Below are positions 1 through 8,401 of a stretch of 64,000 nt of DNA, piece by piece. A program made the position numbers and the translations under genes. A model generated the notes under the pieces. The model searched no databases and had not been told where the DNA came from. It saw only the letters and a program-made list of their open reading frames with translations. The stretch comes from GCA-020345945 sp964596985 (GTDB lineage: Archaea > Thermoproteota > Bathyarchaeia > RBG-16-48-13 > GCA-020345945), in assembly GCA_964596985.1 (NCBI GenBank), contig CAZQWG010000004.1, positions 62,001 to 126,000 of the forward strand, in the 5' to 3' direction. Within the stretch, counting starts at the first letter, position 1; each line of letters starts with the position of its first letter.

Positions 1-1
1 G

Positions 2-349
2 AACGCGGTCGGCCAAAGGAACAACGCCCGCGATAGTCTTCTATCTCAACTCAAAAACCGTTCCGCCGAGCTTGTAAATGAATCCAATGTTCTTGAAGAA
101 TTCTTGGCGAACGTTGAGGTTCAGCATTTGACAGGCGAACTCGATGAAGAATCATACGGTCTCGCGGTAGGCTCCCTAAAGTTGGCTTACAACAGGATGA
201 TTGCCGAGAAGAATGACGTTGACTCTGTCCTAGGCGAGGTCACTGGGTCCAAACAGGAACAGAATCTCCCGGTTGAGCCTTCCAATCCAATGCTCGATAT
301 CGATTCTGACAGAGACGCCGAACCGGAATCATTCGTGATGACCGAGTAG
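2..349 (+). CDS. C-terminal part of a coiled-coil protein, possibly CdvA-like
   Basis: The reading frame is open from the left edge, so the gene begins outside the window and only about 115 C-terminal residues are seen. They form a charged helical segment followed by an acidic, disordered tail. A stretch around positions 110-190 (EVQHLTGELDEESYG, then a run ending in AEKND) resembles the helical repeats of CdvA-like archaeal cell-division proteins. That match is from memory and is not decisive. The gene lies directly upstream of the gar1-tfb pair but is separated from it by a T-rich stretch and its own TATA box, so it is probably a separate transcript. Confidence 0.6.
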   Translation, partial: NAVGQRNNARDSLLSQLKNRSAELVNESNVLEEFLANVEVQHLTGELDEESYGLAVGSLKLAYNRMIAEKNDVDSVLGEVTGSKQEQNLPVEPSNPMLDIDSDRDAEPESFVMTE

Positions 350-350
350 C

Positions 351-376
351 CTATTCTTCCTCTTTTTCTCTTTAGG
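351..376 (+). terminator. T-rich transcription terminator candidate
   Basis: Directly after the stop of the first gene the + strand is pyrimidine-rich with short T runs (CTTCCTCTTTTTCTCTTTAG). Oligo-T tracts are the usual archaeal intrinsic terminators. No hairpin is visible. Confidence 0.4.
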
Positions 377-419
377 CTCCCAGAGCTAGATGGACAGTCT
401 TAGACTGCATAACGGAACT

Positions 420-430
420 CTTAAATAAAG
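420..430 (+). promoter_or_regulatory. TATA box of the gar1-tfb operon
   Basis: CTTAAATAAAG matches an archaeal TATA element. Transcription would start near 450-455, giving a leader of about 20 nt before the TTG start of gar1 at 475. Confidence 0.5.
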
Positions 431-474
431 ACGTCTGTTCCCTTCACTCAATTCTACTTTTTGGATGCGGGATC

Positions 475-750
475 TTGAAGAGGTTGGGGACGGTACATCT
501 GCTTTCACACTCTGGAAGGGCGATCCTTCGGAGCAAAACCGTTCCCAGACTGGGCGAAAACGTCTATGATAGTCGCCTCAACGATGTCGGAGTCGTAAGC
601 GATGTCTTTGGTCCTGCAGACTACCCGTTTATCTCCGTGACCGTCAAACAAGACAACCCTCAGACAATTGTCGGTCAGCCTTTGTACCTGACTAGATCCA
701 AACGTGGACCCGCTTGGAAGGTGGATGGATGGAAAAGAAAGAACGATTAG
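475..750 (+). CDS. gar1: H/ACA RNP protein Gar1
   Basis: This 91-residue protein matches archaeal Gar1, a small beta-barrel subunit of the H/ACA guide-RNA pseudouridine synthase (with Cbf5, Nop10 and L7Ae). The central region (ENVYDSRLNDVGVVSDVFGP) is the characteristic Gar1 core, followed by a conserved stretch ending in SVTVK and a short basic tail. The start is a TTG at 475. The 3' end overlaps the start of the transcription factor B gene by about 20 nt. A gar1-tfb pairing is a recurrent archaeal gene order, which supports both calls. Confidence 0.9.
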   Translation: MKRLGTVHLLSHSGRAILRSKTVPRLGENVYDSRLNDVGVVSDVFGPADYPFISVTVKQDNPQTIVGQPLYLTRSKRGPAWKVDGWKRKND

Positions 751-1694
751 AAGTTACCGTGCCGGAAAGGAACCGCCCGATCTCCATATCCCCCCCGTCA
801 TGCCCGGAATGCGGGGGAACCCGTCTAATGCGCGACTACGAACAGGGGGAACTGGTGTGTGTCAAATGCGGTTATGTAGTCCAAGATCATCTGGCTGATT
901 ACGGTCCTGAATGGCGAGCTTTCGATGACGAACAACGAGCAAAGAGAACAAGGGTGGGTGCTCCTCTGACCTACACGATTCACGACAAAGGACTAAGTAC
1001 GATGATAGACTGGCATGACAAGGACACCTACGGAAAAGACCTTTCCCCTGGTCAACGCGCCCAAATATACCGACTGCGAAAATGGCAACGTAGAGTTCGG
1101 GTCTCCGACGCAACTGAAAGAAATCTTGCCTTCGCCTTGAGCGAACTATCCAAGATGAGCTCTGCCCTAAACCTCCCGAAGAATATTCTTGAGACAGCCT
1201 CTGTGATATACCGGCGAGCGGTCAAGAAGAGGTTAATCCGAGGAAGGAGCATCCAGGGAGTCACTGCGGCCGCGCTCTACATGGCGTGCCGAAAGTGTAA
1301 TGTCGCCCGAACCCTGGATGAGGTTGCTCAGATCTCAACGGTCAACAAGAAAGAGATCGGTCGAAGCTATCGATTCATGGTTAAAGAACTTGAGACATTC
1401 GTACCTCCTAGTACCCCTGTCTGCTATGTAAGTCGATTCTCGAACAAACTAAGCATCGCGGGGAAAGTCGAGACGGTAGCTCATCAAATCCTTCAAACTG
1501 CTACGGCGATGAGGCTGACAAGCGGTAGAGGTCCTACTGGAATCGCGGCTGCCGCAACCTATATCGCCTCTGTACTTGCAGGCGAAAAGCGAACACAACG
1601 CGAAATTGCCGAAGTCGCAAACGTAACGGAAGTGACTATAAGGAATCGGTACAAAGAGCTTTTAGACCGCTTGGAGATAATCGTGAAACTCTGA
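729..1694 (+). CDS. tfb: Transcription initiation factor IIB (TFB)
   Basis: TFB bridges TBP on the TATA box and RNA polymerase. The N-terminal zinc ribbon has Cys25, Cys28, Cys44 and Cys47 (CPEC and CVKC), followed by the B-finger/linker (around YGPEWRAFDDEQ) and two cyclin-like repeats, beginning near residue 110 (LAFALSELSKMSSALNLP) and residue 210. The second repeat ends in the typical helix-turn-helix REIAEVANVTEVTIRNRYKEL that reads the BRE. I chose ATG 729 because GAAGGTGG lies just upstream; a TTG at 714 is also in frame. It overlaps gar1 and is probably translationally coupled to it. Confidence 0.95.
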   Translation: MEKKERLEVTVPERNRPISISPPSCPECGGTRLMRDYEQGELVCVKCGYVVQDHLADYGPEWRAFDDEQRAKRTRVGAPLTYTIHDKGLSTMIDWHDKDTYGKDLSPGQRAQIYRLRKWQRRVRVSDATERNLAFALSELSKMSSALNLPKNILETASVIYRRAVKKRLIRGRSIQGVTAAALYMACRKCNVARTLDEVAQISTVNKKEIGRSYRFMVKELETFVPPSTPVCYVSRFSNKLSIAGKVETVAHQILQTATAMRLTSGRGPTGIAAAATYIASVLAGEKRTQREIAEVANVTEVTIRNRYKELLDRLEIIVKL

Positions 1695-1814
1695 TGCTGA
1701 TTGACTGTTCGATTCTCGTTCACTTTCTCCCGTTTCTCCCTCCTATCTGATGCTAGGCTGAGGGGATGCCCTGAATGAATACGTGTAACCATTTTCATGT
1801 CAAAAACACCAACA

Positions 1815-1843
1815 TGTTACCGTTTTGTAACAAAACTTATATT
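1815..1843 (+). promoter_or_regulatory. Palindromic operator overlapping BRE/TATA of the winged-helix regulator
   Basis: Two nested perfect inverted repeats occur: TGTTAC at 1815-1820 with GTAACA at 1827-1832, and GTTTTG at 1822-1827 with CAAAAC at 1831-1836. They abut a TATA-like element (CTTATATT, 1836-1843) 31-38 nt ahead of ATG 1874. The placement over the BRE suggests repression of the downstream regulator, probably by its own product; that part is inference. Confidence 0.5.
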
Positions 1844-1873
1844 CATCCCCGGATCTCTTTCGATCGATGTTCA

Positions 1874-2290
1874 ATGGATCTTCGAATCCACCTGATCAAA
1901 GATGGAAAAGTAATATTCGATCTACCTCTTGAACCTGAGGAGTGGGAATGGGAGCGACTTCATGGAGAATTGGATTCCCTGGAGAGGGATCTATCCGAGA
2001 TTCGTGCAATACACGATATCCTCTCGAACGAGACTAGATTCCGCATGATATGTGAAATGGTGCGCAGATCTGATTCACGGTTCAGCGAGCTCATGGAAAG
2101 GGTCGATGCAAATCAAAAGATTATCAGTGAAAGCCTTAGACGGATGGTGGAGCGATCCATGGTTCAAAGAGTTGAGAGGAATCCGAGAGAAGTACACTAC
2201 CTCCTTTCACGCATAGGGTTCGCCAGCTTCATCTCATGCCTAACAATGAGAAGAATCATTCAAGAGCTGGATGATGAGACCGATCTATAA
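1874..2290 (+). CDS. Winged helix-turn-helix (ArsR/MarR-like) regulator
   Basis: A 138-residue DNA-binding protein. Residues 1-45 are acidic and partly helical (RIHLIKDGKVIFDLPL). Residues 50-115 form a winged helix: IRAIHDILSNETRFRMICEM is the classic first helices of ArsR-type domains, then a recognition segment around NQKIISESLRRM and a wing ending HYLLS. The reading frame extends to 1775, but I chose ATG 1874 because a TATA-like element at 1836-1843 would give an almost leaderless message there. The palindrome at 1815-1836 is a likely autoregulatory site. The effector is unknown. Confidence 0.75.
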   Translation: MDLRIHLIKDGKVIFDLPLEPEEWEWERLHGELDSLERDLSEIRAIHDILSNETRFRMICEMVRRSDSRFSELMERVDANQKIISESLRRMVERSMVQRVERNPREVHYLLSRIGFASFISCLTMRRIIQELDDETDL

Positions 2291-2638
2291 CCCGGTATAT
2301 GCTACTGATGACTCGATCAGCTCACGTTGAAGGCTTCGGCGGGGGGCGATCTCAATCGATAAACTGCCCGTAAGTTCGGCAACATTATTAACATGCACAG
2401 AAACGCAATTATCCACTCGAAGACAATTCACCATTTTATATATCAATTCAGAGTAGATACGTTGTGTCCCCATATGTTCAGGAGTGACCGCCGATTGCTT
2501 TCTGTGTCTGAGGGCTACAGTGACCGACCGGTCAAGATCGTAGGTACGGTCCGATCTGGATGTTCGCGTTGGAAGACTGGAAAATCGTCAGCCTCCGCCA
2601 GGGATTCTTCCCCAATACACGTATTGAGATGAAACTGC
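2291..2638. other. Intergenic region with a TATA box and an unproven upstream ORF
   Basis: This 348-bp stretch contains a good TATA box (TTTTATATAT, about 2434-2443). A 52-codon frame opens at ATG 2474, placed as if leaderless, and stops at 2632, seven nt before the start of the membrane protein at 2639 and in the same frame. Its product is basic and resembles nothing I know. It may simply be a leader of about 170 nt for the downstream gene. Confidence 0.35.
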
Positions 2639-3277
2639 TTGATAGACTATTTCAAAGAACTATTCAGACATCTCATATTCACATATGGTTACCTCGGGAT
2701 ATTCCTAGTCCAGTTGATCTCCTCAGTCTCGATCTTCCTTCCTGTTCCAGGTTACGTTGCGGTATTCGTGGCAGGAACAAGACTGAATCCTTTTCGTGCT
2801 GCAGTCGCCTCCGGCTTGGGATCCACGGTTGGAGAATTCAGTGGCTATCTTCTAGGAATGGGAGGAAAGAAGTTGATCGGCGATAGGTCTGAATTAGAAG
2901 CTGCAAGAACGGTCTTCAGTCGATACGGGGCTGGCGCAATATTCCTCTTTGCAGCCACTCCTCTCCCCTTCGACCTCGCGGGTATTATTTGTGGAACTCT
3001 CAAGTTCGATCCGAGACTCTTCTTTATCATGACTTTCGCCGGAAAGACGACACTATCGCTCTTGATGGCGTACACTGGAAAAGGTCTCTTCGAGATGTTT
3101 CAGTCTTTGATTGAAGGGAGGTTTGACGTCTACTCCCTACTTCTAGTAACCCTTCTAACACTACTAATGATTGGGCCAGTAGTCTACTGGAAGATCTTGG
3201 TTGATCAGTTGAAAGATGACCAGTCAAACGAAGCAGGAACAGCAGATCCAGAAACCCCTGCTGTAAAGAATACCTAG
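2639..3277 (+). CDS. VTT-domain (DedA/SNARE-associated type) membrane protein
   Basis: A 212-residue polytopic protein of the VTT (DedA/TMEM41/YqaA) family, thought to scramble or transport lipids. Visible hallmarks are the re-entrant loop region (FLPVPGYVAVFVAG), the G-rich stretch ASGLGSTVGEFSGYLLGMGG, and a second re-entrant motif (FAATPLPFDLAGIICGTLKF) typical of the YqaA-like branch. About four to five hydrophobic segments are present, with a polar C-terminal tail. An in-frame TGA at 2630-2632 means the TTG at 2639 is the earliest possible start. The substrate cannot be read from the sequence. Confidence 0.8.
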   Translation: MIDYFKELFRHLIFTYGYLGIFLVQLISSVSIFLPVPGYVAVFVAGTRLNPFRAAVASGLGSTVGEFSGYLLGMGGKKLIGDRSELEAARTVFSRYGAGAIFLFAATPLPFDLAGIICGTLKFDPRLFFIMTFAGKTTLSLLMAYTGKGLFEMFQSLIEGRFDVYSLLLVTLLTLLMIGPVVYWKILVDQLKDDQSNEAGTADPETPAVKNT

Positions 3278-3346
3278 GGGACGTTTCGAGATCAACTGGC
3301 TTGTAGATGGAACCGTGGCTTTGAGACAGTCTGAAGGTAGTCGAGA

Positions 3347-4666
3347 GTGAGGATAATCGCAGATCTTCATATCCACAGCAAATATAGCCGGGCGACAAGC
3401 CCTGCGATGGACTTGGAGAATCTAACTCTGAATGCGGATAAGAAGGGGCTCAATCTCCTGGGAACCGGTGACTTCACGCATCCCTATTGGCTGAAAGAAC
3501 TTGTCAGTACGCTTAGCGATGAACAGGGCATTGGTCTTTTCAAGCCTTCTCAGAGCCCAGATTCTAATGTACGCTTCATCTTGACTGCCGAGGTTTGTAC
3601 CAACTTCGAATTCGAAGGAAAATCAAAGCGAATACACCATCTAATACTAGCACCTTCATTCGAAGACGTCGACCAGATCAACGACCGCCTAGCAAGATTC
3701 GGAGATCTAGGGCAAGACGGGAGACCTAATCTCGGCATGTCCGCGGCAGAACTGGTTGAAGAGCTTACAGGCGTCTCAAGAATGTGTGAATTGATCCCGG
3801 CACACGTTTGGACACCTTGGTACAGCCTGTTCGGCGCGTTTAGCGGTTTCGACTCCGTCGATGACTGTTACGAAGAGGCTTCAGACAAGATACATGCTCT
3901 TGAGACCGGGCTTTCCTCGGACCCTCCGATGAACTGGCGGTTAAGTGAACTCGACAAGTACGTACTCGTATCGAATAGCGATTCTCATAGTCCTTGGCCG
4001 TGGAGACTCGGTAGAGAAGTCAATTTCTTCGAGATGGAAGAACCCACCTACGATCTGCTTATCGGCTCGATCAGAGACAAGGACAAGTCTGTTCTTAAAG
4101 GCACGATCGAGGTGAACCCTGCCTACGGGAAATATCACTGGACAGGACACAGAAAATGTGCATTCTCAGTTCCACCTGAGAAGGCCGTAGAGTTGAATAA
4201 CCTTTGCCCGATCTGTCACAGAAAGTTGACGAAGGGTGTAGATCAAAGGGTTCTTGAACTCTCTGATCGTCCCCTTGGATTCATACCCAAAGATAGAATC
4301 CCCTACAGGCATCTCCTGCCTCTATCCGAGATAATCACCACGATAACCGGGTCAGGTTCTCTTTATAGCCCCTCCGTCCAAAGGATTCACACACAGTTGA
4401 TCGAGAATCTCGGAAATGAGTTCGAGATCCTATTATCCTCCAGCAAAGAGAACATCGTGAAATTGGTAGGCTCGGTTATTGCAGATGCAATCCTCGCTGC
4501 TAGACGTGACGAAGTAGAGATCGTTCCCGGTTACGATGGAGTTTACGGTCGCGTAACCTTCTCAGAAAATAGTGAGAGAGAAAGGAACCAAGAGGTGCTG
4601 AGTGATCGAGTAGACTCGGGAACCCCAAAGAATGGCGTCGATAGTAAACTCGAAAGCTATCTATGA
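3347..4666 (+). CDS. Endonuclease Q (PHP-domain DNA repair nuclease)
   Basis: A 439-residue protein matching the EndoQ family, which nicks 5' of deaminated bases (uracil, hypoxanthine) and abasic sites in archaea. The N-terminal PHP domain shows the metal-ligand motifs ADLHIHSKYS (residues 4-13), GTGDFTHP, a Glu in LTAEV, HHL, and SNSDSHSPWPWRLG. A zinc-binding region follows (CPICHRKLTKGV near residue 285, with Cys at CAFS), then a C-terminal segment including SEIITTITG, characteristic of EndoQ. The start is GTG 3347, preceded by GAAGGT. Length fits the Thermococcus homologues. Confidence 0.85.
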   Translation: MRIIADLHIHSKYSRATSPAMDLENLTLNADKKGLNLLGTGDFTHPYWLKELVSTLSDEQGIGLFKPSQSPDSNVRFILTAEVCTNFEFEGKSKRIHHLILAPSFEDVDQINDRLARFGDLGQDGRPNLGMSAAELVEELTGVSRMCELIPAHVWTPWYSLFGAFSGFDSVDDCYEEASDKIHALETGLSSDPPMNWRLSELDKYVLVSNSDSHSPWPWRLGREVNFFEMEEPTYDLLIGSIRDKDKSVLKGTIEVNPAYGKYHWTGHRKCAFSVPPEKAVELNNLCPICHRKLTKGVDQRVLELSDRPLGFIPKDRIPYRHLLPLSEIITTITGSGSLYSPSVQRIHTQLIENLGNEFEILLSSSKENIVKLVGSVIADAILAARRDEVEIVPGYDGVYGRVTFSENSERERNQEVLSDRVDSGTPKNGVDSKLESYL

Positions 4667-4727
4667 ACACGGCAAGTCGTAAGCTTGATCCCTTGTGGAA
4701 CTCGAAGACCGGCAATCCGAAGGGAAA

Positions 4728-5010
4728 CTACTTCTGAGGTAAGGGATCTCCTTCAAGCATTGTTCTGTAGAGCTCAAGCATGGTCTCTCTGCTATACCAT
4801 CTAGGGTTGTCTGTTCCCTTCGGATATTTGTCAGCAAGGCTATCGACTATTGTCACTATGTTCGCCTCATTGAAACCCAGCACCTTCAAGTCTTCAAACC
4901 TTCAATCCTAATCTCACGGGTAGCTGGAACAAGTACGTCTTGCGAAAGGGATCAAAGACTGCGGTCGAGAACACAACACCCAAAAGCTCTTTTCTGGGTA
5001 TGAGGCTCTA
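4728..5010 (-). pseudogene. Decayed C-terminal gene remnant, dehydrogenase-like
   Basis: On the minus strand two adjacent coding-like fragments can be read. The upstream one (about 5010-4902) contains ELLGVVFSTAVFDPFRKTY and LPVRLGLKV. The downstream one (about 4900-4728) contains EDLKVLGFNEANIV and NPRWYSRETMLELYR, then a stop at 4730-4728. Deleting one T from the TTT at the junction joins them into one frame (GLKV-EDLKVLGF). An in-frame stop lies before the first fragment and no start is visible, so this is a truncated, frameshifted remnant. The ending vaguely recalls iron-containing alcohol dehydrogenases; the family is uncertain. Confidence 0.55.
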
Positions 5011-5127
5011 AGTGTTCCGGGGCATTGATGAAACTGGAGATACGGGGAATACGCATCGTATACGTGTCTCAGATAGCGTTGCGGTTACTACAAGAGTACA
5101 TGCCAGACGTGTCCCTAACGTGGTTGG

Positions 5128-5961
5128 ATGGATGATATGATTCCGCATTCGAACGTCTCAAATAAAGGACTGAAGATCGCGGTGGCAGGGAAAGGAGGGG
5201 TCGGCAAGACAACCTTGGCAGGTACACTCGCCAGGCTTCTTGCCAGGGGTGGACTCAAGGTTCTAGCGATCGATGCGGACCCTGCGATGAATCTCTTTTA
5301 CGCCCTGGGAATATCTTCTCGCGAGTTTGAATCTTTAAGGCCGATCTCAGAGAATCCCGACCTGATCGAAGAGCGTACCTCTTTCTCCCCGTCTTCGAGT
5401 CTGCAGGCGATAATCCGGCTGAATCCCAAAGTCGACGACATTGTTGACAAGTACGGAATTCATGGCCCTGACGGTGTTCGTCTTCTGGTTCTTGGAACCG
5501 TGAAGTCAGCGGGATCGGGATGTATGTGTCCTGCAAACGCGTTGTTGAGGGCGTTGATGAGACATCTGGTTCTCGAAAGAGACGAGATTGTGATAATGGA
5601 TATGGAGGCAGGACTTGAACACCTCGGCCGAGGAACATCGAAGGGGGTTACGCTGATGATGGTTGTCGTAGAACCAGGACGGCAGTCTGTGGAGACTGCG
5701 CGTAGAATAGGAGGTCTCGCAGGAGAACTCGATATTGGGGAGATCGTAGCTGTTGGGAACAAGATCTCACGAGATGAGGAACGGGAGTTCCTAGAGCGTT
5801 CGATGGACGAACTCCAGATACCTCTCGTCGGTGCAATTCCCTTTGACAAGAAGATTGTGGAGGCAGACCGCCTCCAGACAGCACCCATAGATTGCACGGA
5901 ATCTCCCGCGATCTCTGCAATCACCGATATAAAGGATTGGCTTCTGGCATCCTCGAAGTGA
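5128..5961 (+). CDS. cooC: CooC-like CO dehydrogenase nickel-insertion ATPase
   Basis: A 277-residue MinD/ParA-class P-loop ATPase. The deviant Walker A is GKGGVGKTT (residues 22-30), Walker B-like segments are LAIDADPAMN and IVIMDMEAGLEHLGRG, and the NKI motif is GNKIS. The CxC motif GCMCPANALLR (about residues 130-140) is the metal-binding Cys-X-Cys typical of CooC/AcsF proteins that load nickel into CO dehydrogenase. No CODH/ACS gene is in the window, so the client is inferred. The start is ATG 5128, with an alternative ATG at 5137. Confidence 0.85.
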   Translation: MDDMIPHSNVSNKGLKIAVAGKGGVGKTTLAGTLARLLARGGLKVLAIDADPAMNLFYALGISSREFESLRPISENPDLIEERTSFSPSSSLQAIIRLNPKVDDIVDKYGIHGPDGVRLLVLGTVKSAGSGCMCPANALLRALMRHLVLERDEIVIMDMEAGLEHLGRGTSKGVTLMMVVVEPGRQSVETARRIGGLAGELDIGEIVAVGNKISRDEEREFLERSMDELQIPLVGAIPFDKKIVEADRLQTAPIDCTESPAISAITDIKDWLLASSK

Positions 5962-6034
5962 CCCTTGAGATCCTCTTAGGACCTTTATGACTTTGAATCC
6001 TCAGCAGGACTCGTCGATTCTACTCGATTGAATA

Positions 6035-6823
6035 CTACGCCTTCGATTTGACTGGCTCGTTAGTATTTCTTGCTGACACCAAATACCCTGTGTGTCCAGT
6101 CATCAAGGTTTCTGGTCTCGTCATGTTCCTTTTGACTCTGTATCGCCGCATCAAGAACTCTGCGGTTCTGATGTCCACAAAAGAATGCCTTTCCAACTCT
6201 TCTACTGTCTTCACAACCTGTTCTATTGTTGGACTGAATGAGATGAAACTGCTGCTCGGTTCGAGCGCGTCTTTGGCATGGGTGACAACCCGCCAAGGTG
6301 TAGCCAAATCCAATATCACCGCATTCAATTCGTCCTCTTCGATCCCTTCCGTTACGTCTCCCTGCTTCAACTCTACGTAGTCCAGCAATCCTGCTCTCGA
6401 AAGATTCTTCTTCGCGGTTTCTTGCATCTCTCTTCTGACATCGTAGCTGTAGATCCTCCCGTCGGGTTTGACTTGGTGGGCAAGCACCATTGTCAGAGAA
6501 CCGCTTCCCGTTCCTGCCTCAACCACACGAGACCCACTGCAAATGCCTGAGAGAAATACAACCTGCGCCATATCTTTCTGGTACATCACTTGGGTTCTCC
6601 TCGATGACTTCCGAGCATAATCTCGAACTTCTGGTCTAAGGAGAAAAAATCTCTCCCCTGTACTAGATATTACCGAGTCACCGAACTGCCTGTTCAAGAG
6701 CTCGTTCATGTCGACGAATCCTTTGTGCGTATGAAATCTCTTGTTCTGCTTTACCCTCACGAGATATGTCCGTTTAGAGTCCAGGTAGAGAAGAATGTCC
6801 TCTCCCTCTTGAATAGTAGTCAT
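6035..6823 (-). CDS. trmI: tRNA (adenine-N1)-methyltransferase TrmI
   Basis: A 262-residue class I SAM-dependent methylase. An N-terminal beta domain (residues 1-75) precedes the conserved segment RRTQVMYQKDMAQVV, then the SAM motif VVEAGTGSGSLTMVLAHQV (about residues 100-118), the acidic end of strand 2 (YSYDVR) and motif IV ILDLATPW. This matches archaeal TrmI, which methylates A57/A58 of tRNA. The start is ATG 6823, preceded by TACTGGACGAA. It runs in the same direction as the aminotransferase upstream, with 73 bp between them. Confidence 0.92.
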   Translation of the reverse strand: MTTIQEGEDILLYLDSKRTYLVRVKQNKRFHTHKGFVDMNELLNRQFGDSVISSTGERFFLLRPEVRDYARKSSRRTQVMYQKDMAQVVFLSGICSGSRVVEAGTGSGSLTMVLAHQVKPDGRIYSYDVRREMQETAKKNLSRAGLLDYVELKQGDVTEGIEEDELNAVILDLATPWRVVTHAKDALEPSSSFISFSPTIEQVVKTVEELERHSFVDIRTAEFLMRRYRVKRNMTRPETLMTGHTGYLVSARNTNEPVKSKA

Positions 6824-6896
6824 TTCGTCCAGTACTCCAATACGGGAACAATCCAGTATTCAGTGTCTTCTCATCCGACTCGGATTGAGTTGTTGA

Positions 6897-8138
6897 TTAC
6901 TTTCTCTGGAGTTTGTCTAGAGCTGTTGAGATTCTTACAATGGCTTTCTCGATATTCTCTATCGAGTTCGCATAAGATATCCTTATGTACCCGTCCCACT
7001 CAGGTCCGAATCCTCCCCCCGGACTGGTAACAACATGGGCTTCTCTTATCAAATACTTCACGAACTCCCATGAATTCATTCCAAACCCGGAGATGTCTGG
7101 AAAAGCGTAGAACGCCCCGTTGGGGGCTGTACATCTGATTCCTTCTATTCTATTCAAGCCTTCGACCAGCTTCTCTCGCCTCTTCGCATAGGCCTCTTTC
7201 ATCTTTGAAACGCAGTCTTGCGATTCTGTTAGAGCTGCCAACGCAGCCCTCTGTGCTATTGATGGTGCGTTGATCGTCGATGCGTAGTGTACTCTCAGAA
7301 GACCTTTGACAACCTCTGGGTTTCCCGCTAGATACCCTACTCTCCACCCCGTCATCGCGTAGGCTTTGGAGAAGCTGTTGGTGATGATGGTCCTCTCAAG
7401 CATTCCTGGGATCGAGGATATGCTTGCGAACTTAGTATCCTCGTATGTTAAAGTGTAGTACACCTCGTCTGAAATTACCCTTAAGTCATGTTCCTTAGCG
7501 ATCTCGGCGAGTTCTCCTAGGCACTCTTCCGTGAAGACTCCCCCTGTCGGGTTGTTGGGGCTGCAAATGAGTATGACCCTCGTTTTCTCTGTGATCTCCT
7601 TCTCCACGTCTTCCCTGGACCAGATGAACCCTTTTTTCTCGTTTAGGGGAACCTTTACGGGGACTCCGCCTACAAGCCCGATCTGAATTTTATGCCCTGG
7701 ATACAGCGGGCTTGAGACTAGGACTTCGTCTCCTGGATTTACAGTTCCCATTAGTGCGCACCAGTTTCCCTCGGCTCCTCCTGACGTCACAAAGACTCCA
7801 TCCTCTGGGTCCACGTCGATTCCCCTGGTCTGCTTCAAGTGGTCTGCTATTGCAGCTCTCAGCTCGTAGTATCCCTTGTCGCCGGTATAGTGCGTGTACC
7901 CCTCGTCTATTGCCTTCTTTGCTGCTTCTCTGATGTGTTTGGGTGTTTCAAAATCCGGTTCTCCTAGGTTGAGATAGATGATATCTTTGAATCCCATTTT
8001 TCTCGCATAGTCGCCAATTACGTAGAACGGGGACCGTTCTACTGATTGCACTCTCTTCGAGTGGATTTCTTTCATTTCGGTTCCTACCCTGTGATATGGA
8101 TCCAGCGAGTCAGGACTTGATCCAAACCACTCGGTCAT
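6897..8138 (-). CDS. Fold-type I PLP aminotransferase (class I/II)
   Basis: A 413-residue aminotransferase of the aspartate-aminotransferase superfamily. The PLP-binding lysine is in TNSFSKAYAMTGWRVGY. Other hallmarks are SGGAEGNWCAL (phosphate-binding turn region), SSPLYPGH, CSPNNPTGGVF, DEVYYTLTY and, near the end, the carboxylate-binding Arg in GYIRISYA. Substrate could be aspartate, alanine or an aromatic amino acid. The first 21 residues are not typical of the family; ATG 8075 (MKEIHSKRVQ), behind AGGGTAGG, is an alternative start giving 392 residues. Confidence 0.9.
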   Translation of the reverse strand: MTEWFGSSPDSLDPYHRVGTEMKEIHSKRVQSVERSPFYVIGDYARKMGFKDIIYLNLGEPDFETPKHIREAAKKAIDEGYTHYTGDKGYYELRAAIADHLKQTRGIDVDPEDGVFVTSGGAEGNWCALMGTVNPGDEVLVSSPLYPGHKIQIGLVGGVPVKVPLNEKKGFIWSREDVEKEITEKTRVILICSPNNPTGGVFTEECLGELAEIAKEHDLRVISDEVYYTLTYEDTKFASISSIPGMLERTIITNSFSKAYAMTGWRVGYLAGNPEVVKGLLRVHYASTINAPSIAQRAALAALTESQDCVSKMKEAYAKRREKLVEGLNRIEGIRCTAPNGAFYAFPDISGFGMNSWEFVKYLIREAHVVTSPGGGFGPEWDGYIRISYANSIENIEKAIVRISTALDKLQRK

Positions 8139-8401
8139 ATTGTCAACTATTCTTTAGCGTTTTGGGTGTACGTTCCCCTTGTTTGAGGAAGCCCGCTGAG
8201 GATTCGATGCATGTCGTAGAGTTTGATGGGAGGAATGCCGGGAGGTGAAGTCGGAGAGTCTTTTCTCGTAAAGATGACCGGGTATGGAGAAACGAGGGTG
8301 ACCGGTTGGGACTCGTCAACGAATCAGTCAATTGAATGTGTTCTTAGAAAAAAGGTGCGTGTGGTCGTCGCTGAGCCATCTACGCACTCCTAGGTTCTGA
8401 G
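8139..8401. other. Intergenic region without a recognisable gene
   Basis: The 263 bp between the aminotransferase start and the trpB2 stop contain only short frames with no family resemblance. I see no tRNA-like fold. A short run TTAGAAAAAAGG occurs near 8345. Confidence 0.4.

Noticed and set aside
428..435. AGACGTCT palindrome near the gar1 promoter, also near 44059
   Set aside because: An 8-base palindrome is expected about once by chance in a window of this size, and there is no third convincing site.
2560..2886. 108-codon + strand frame overlapping the VTT gene
   Set aside because: It overlaps the VTT gene in another frame; its product lacks the spans and glycine pattern of a real protein.
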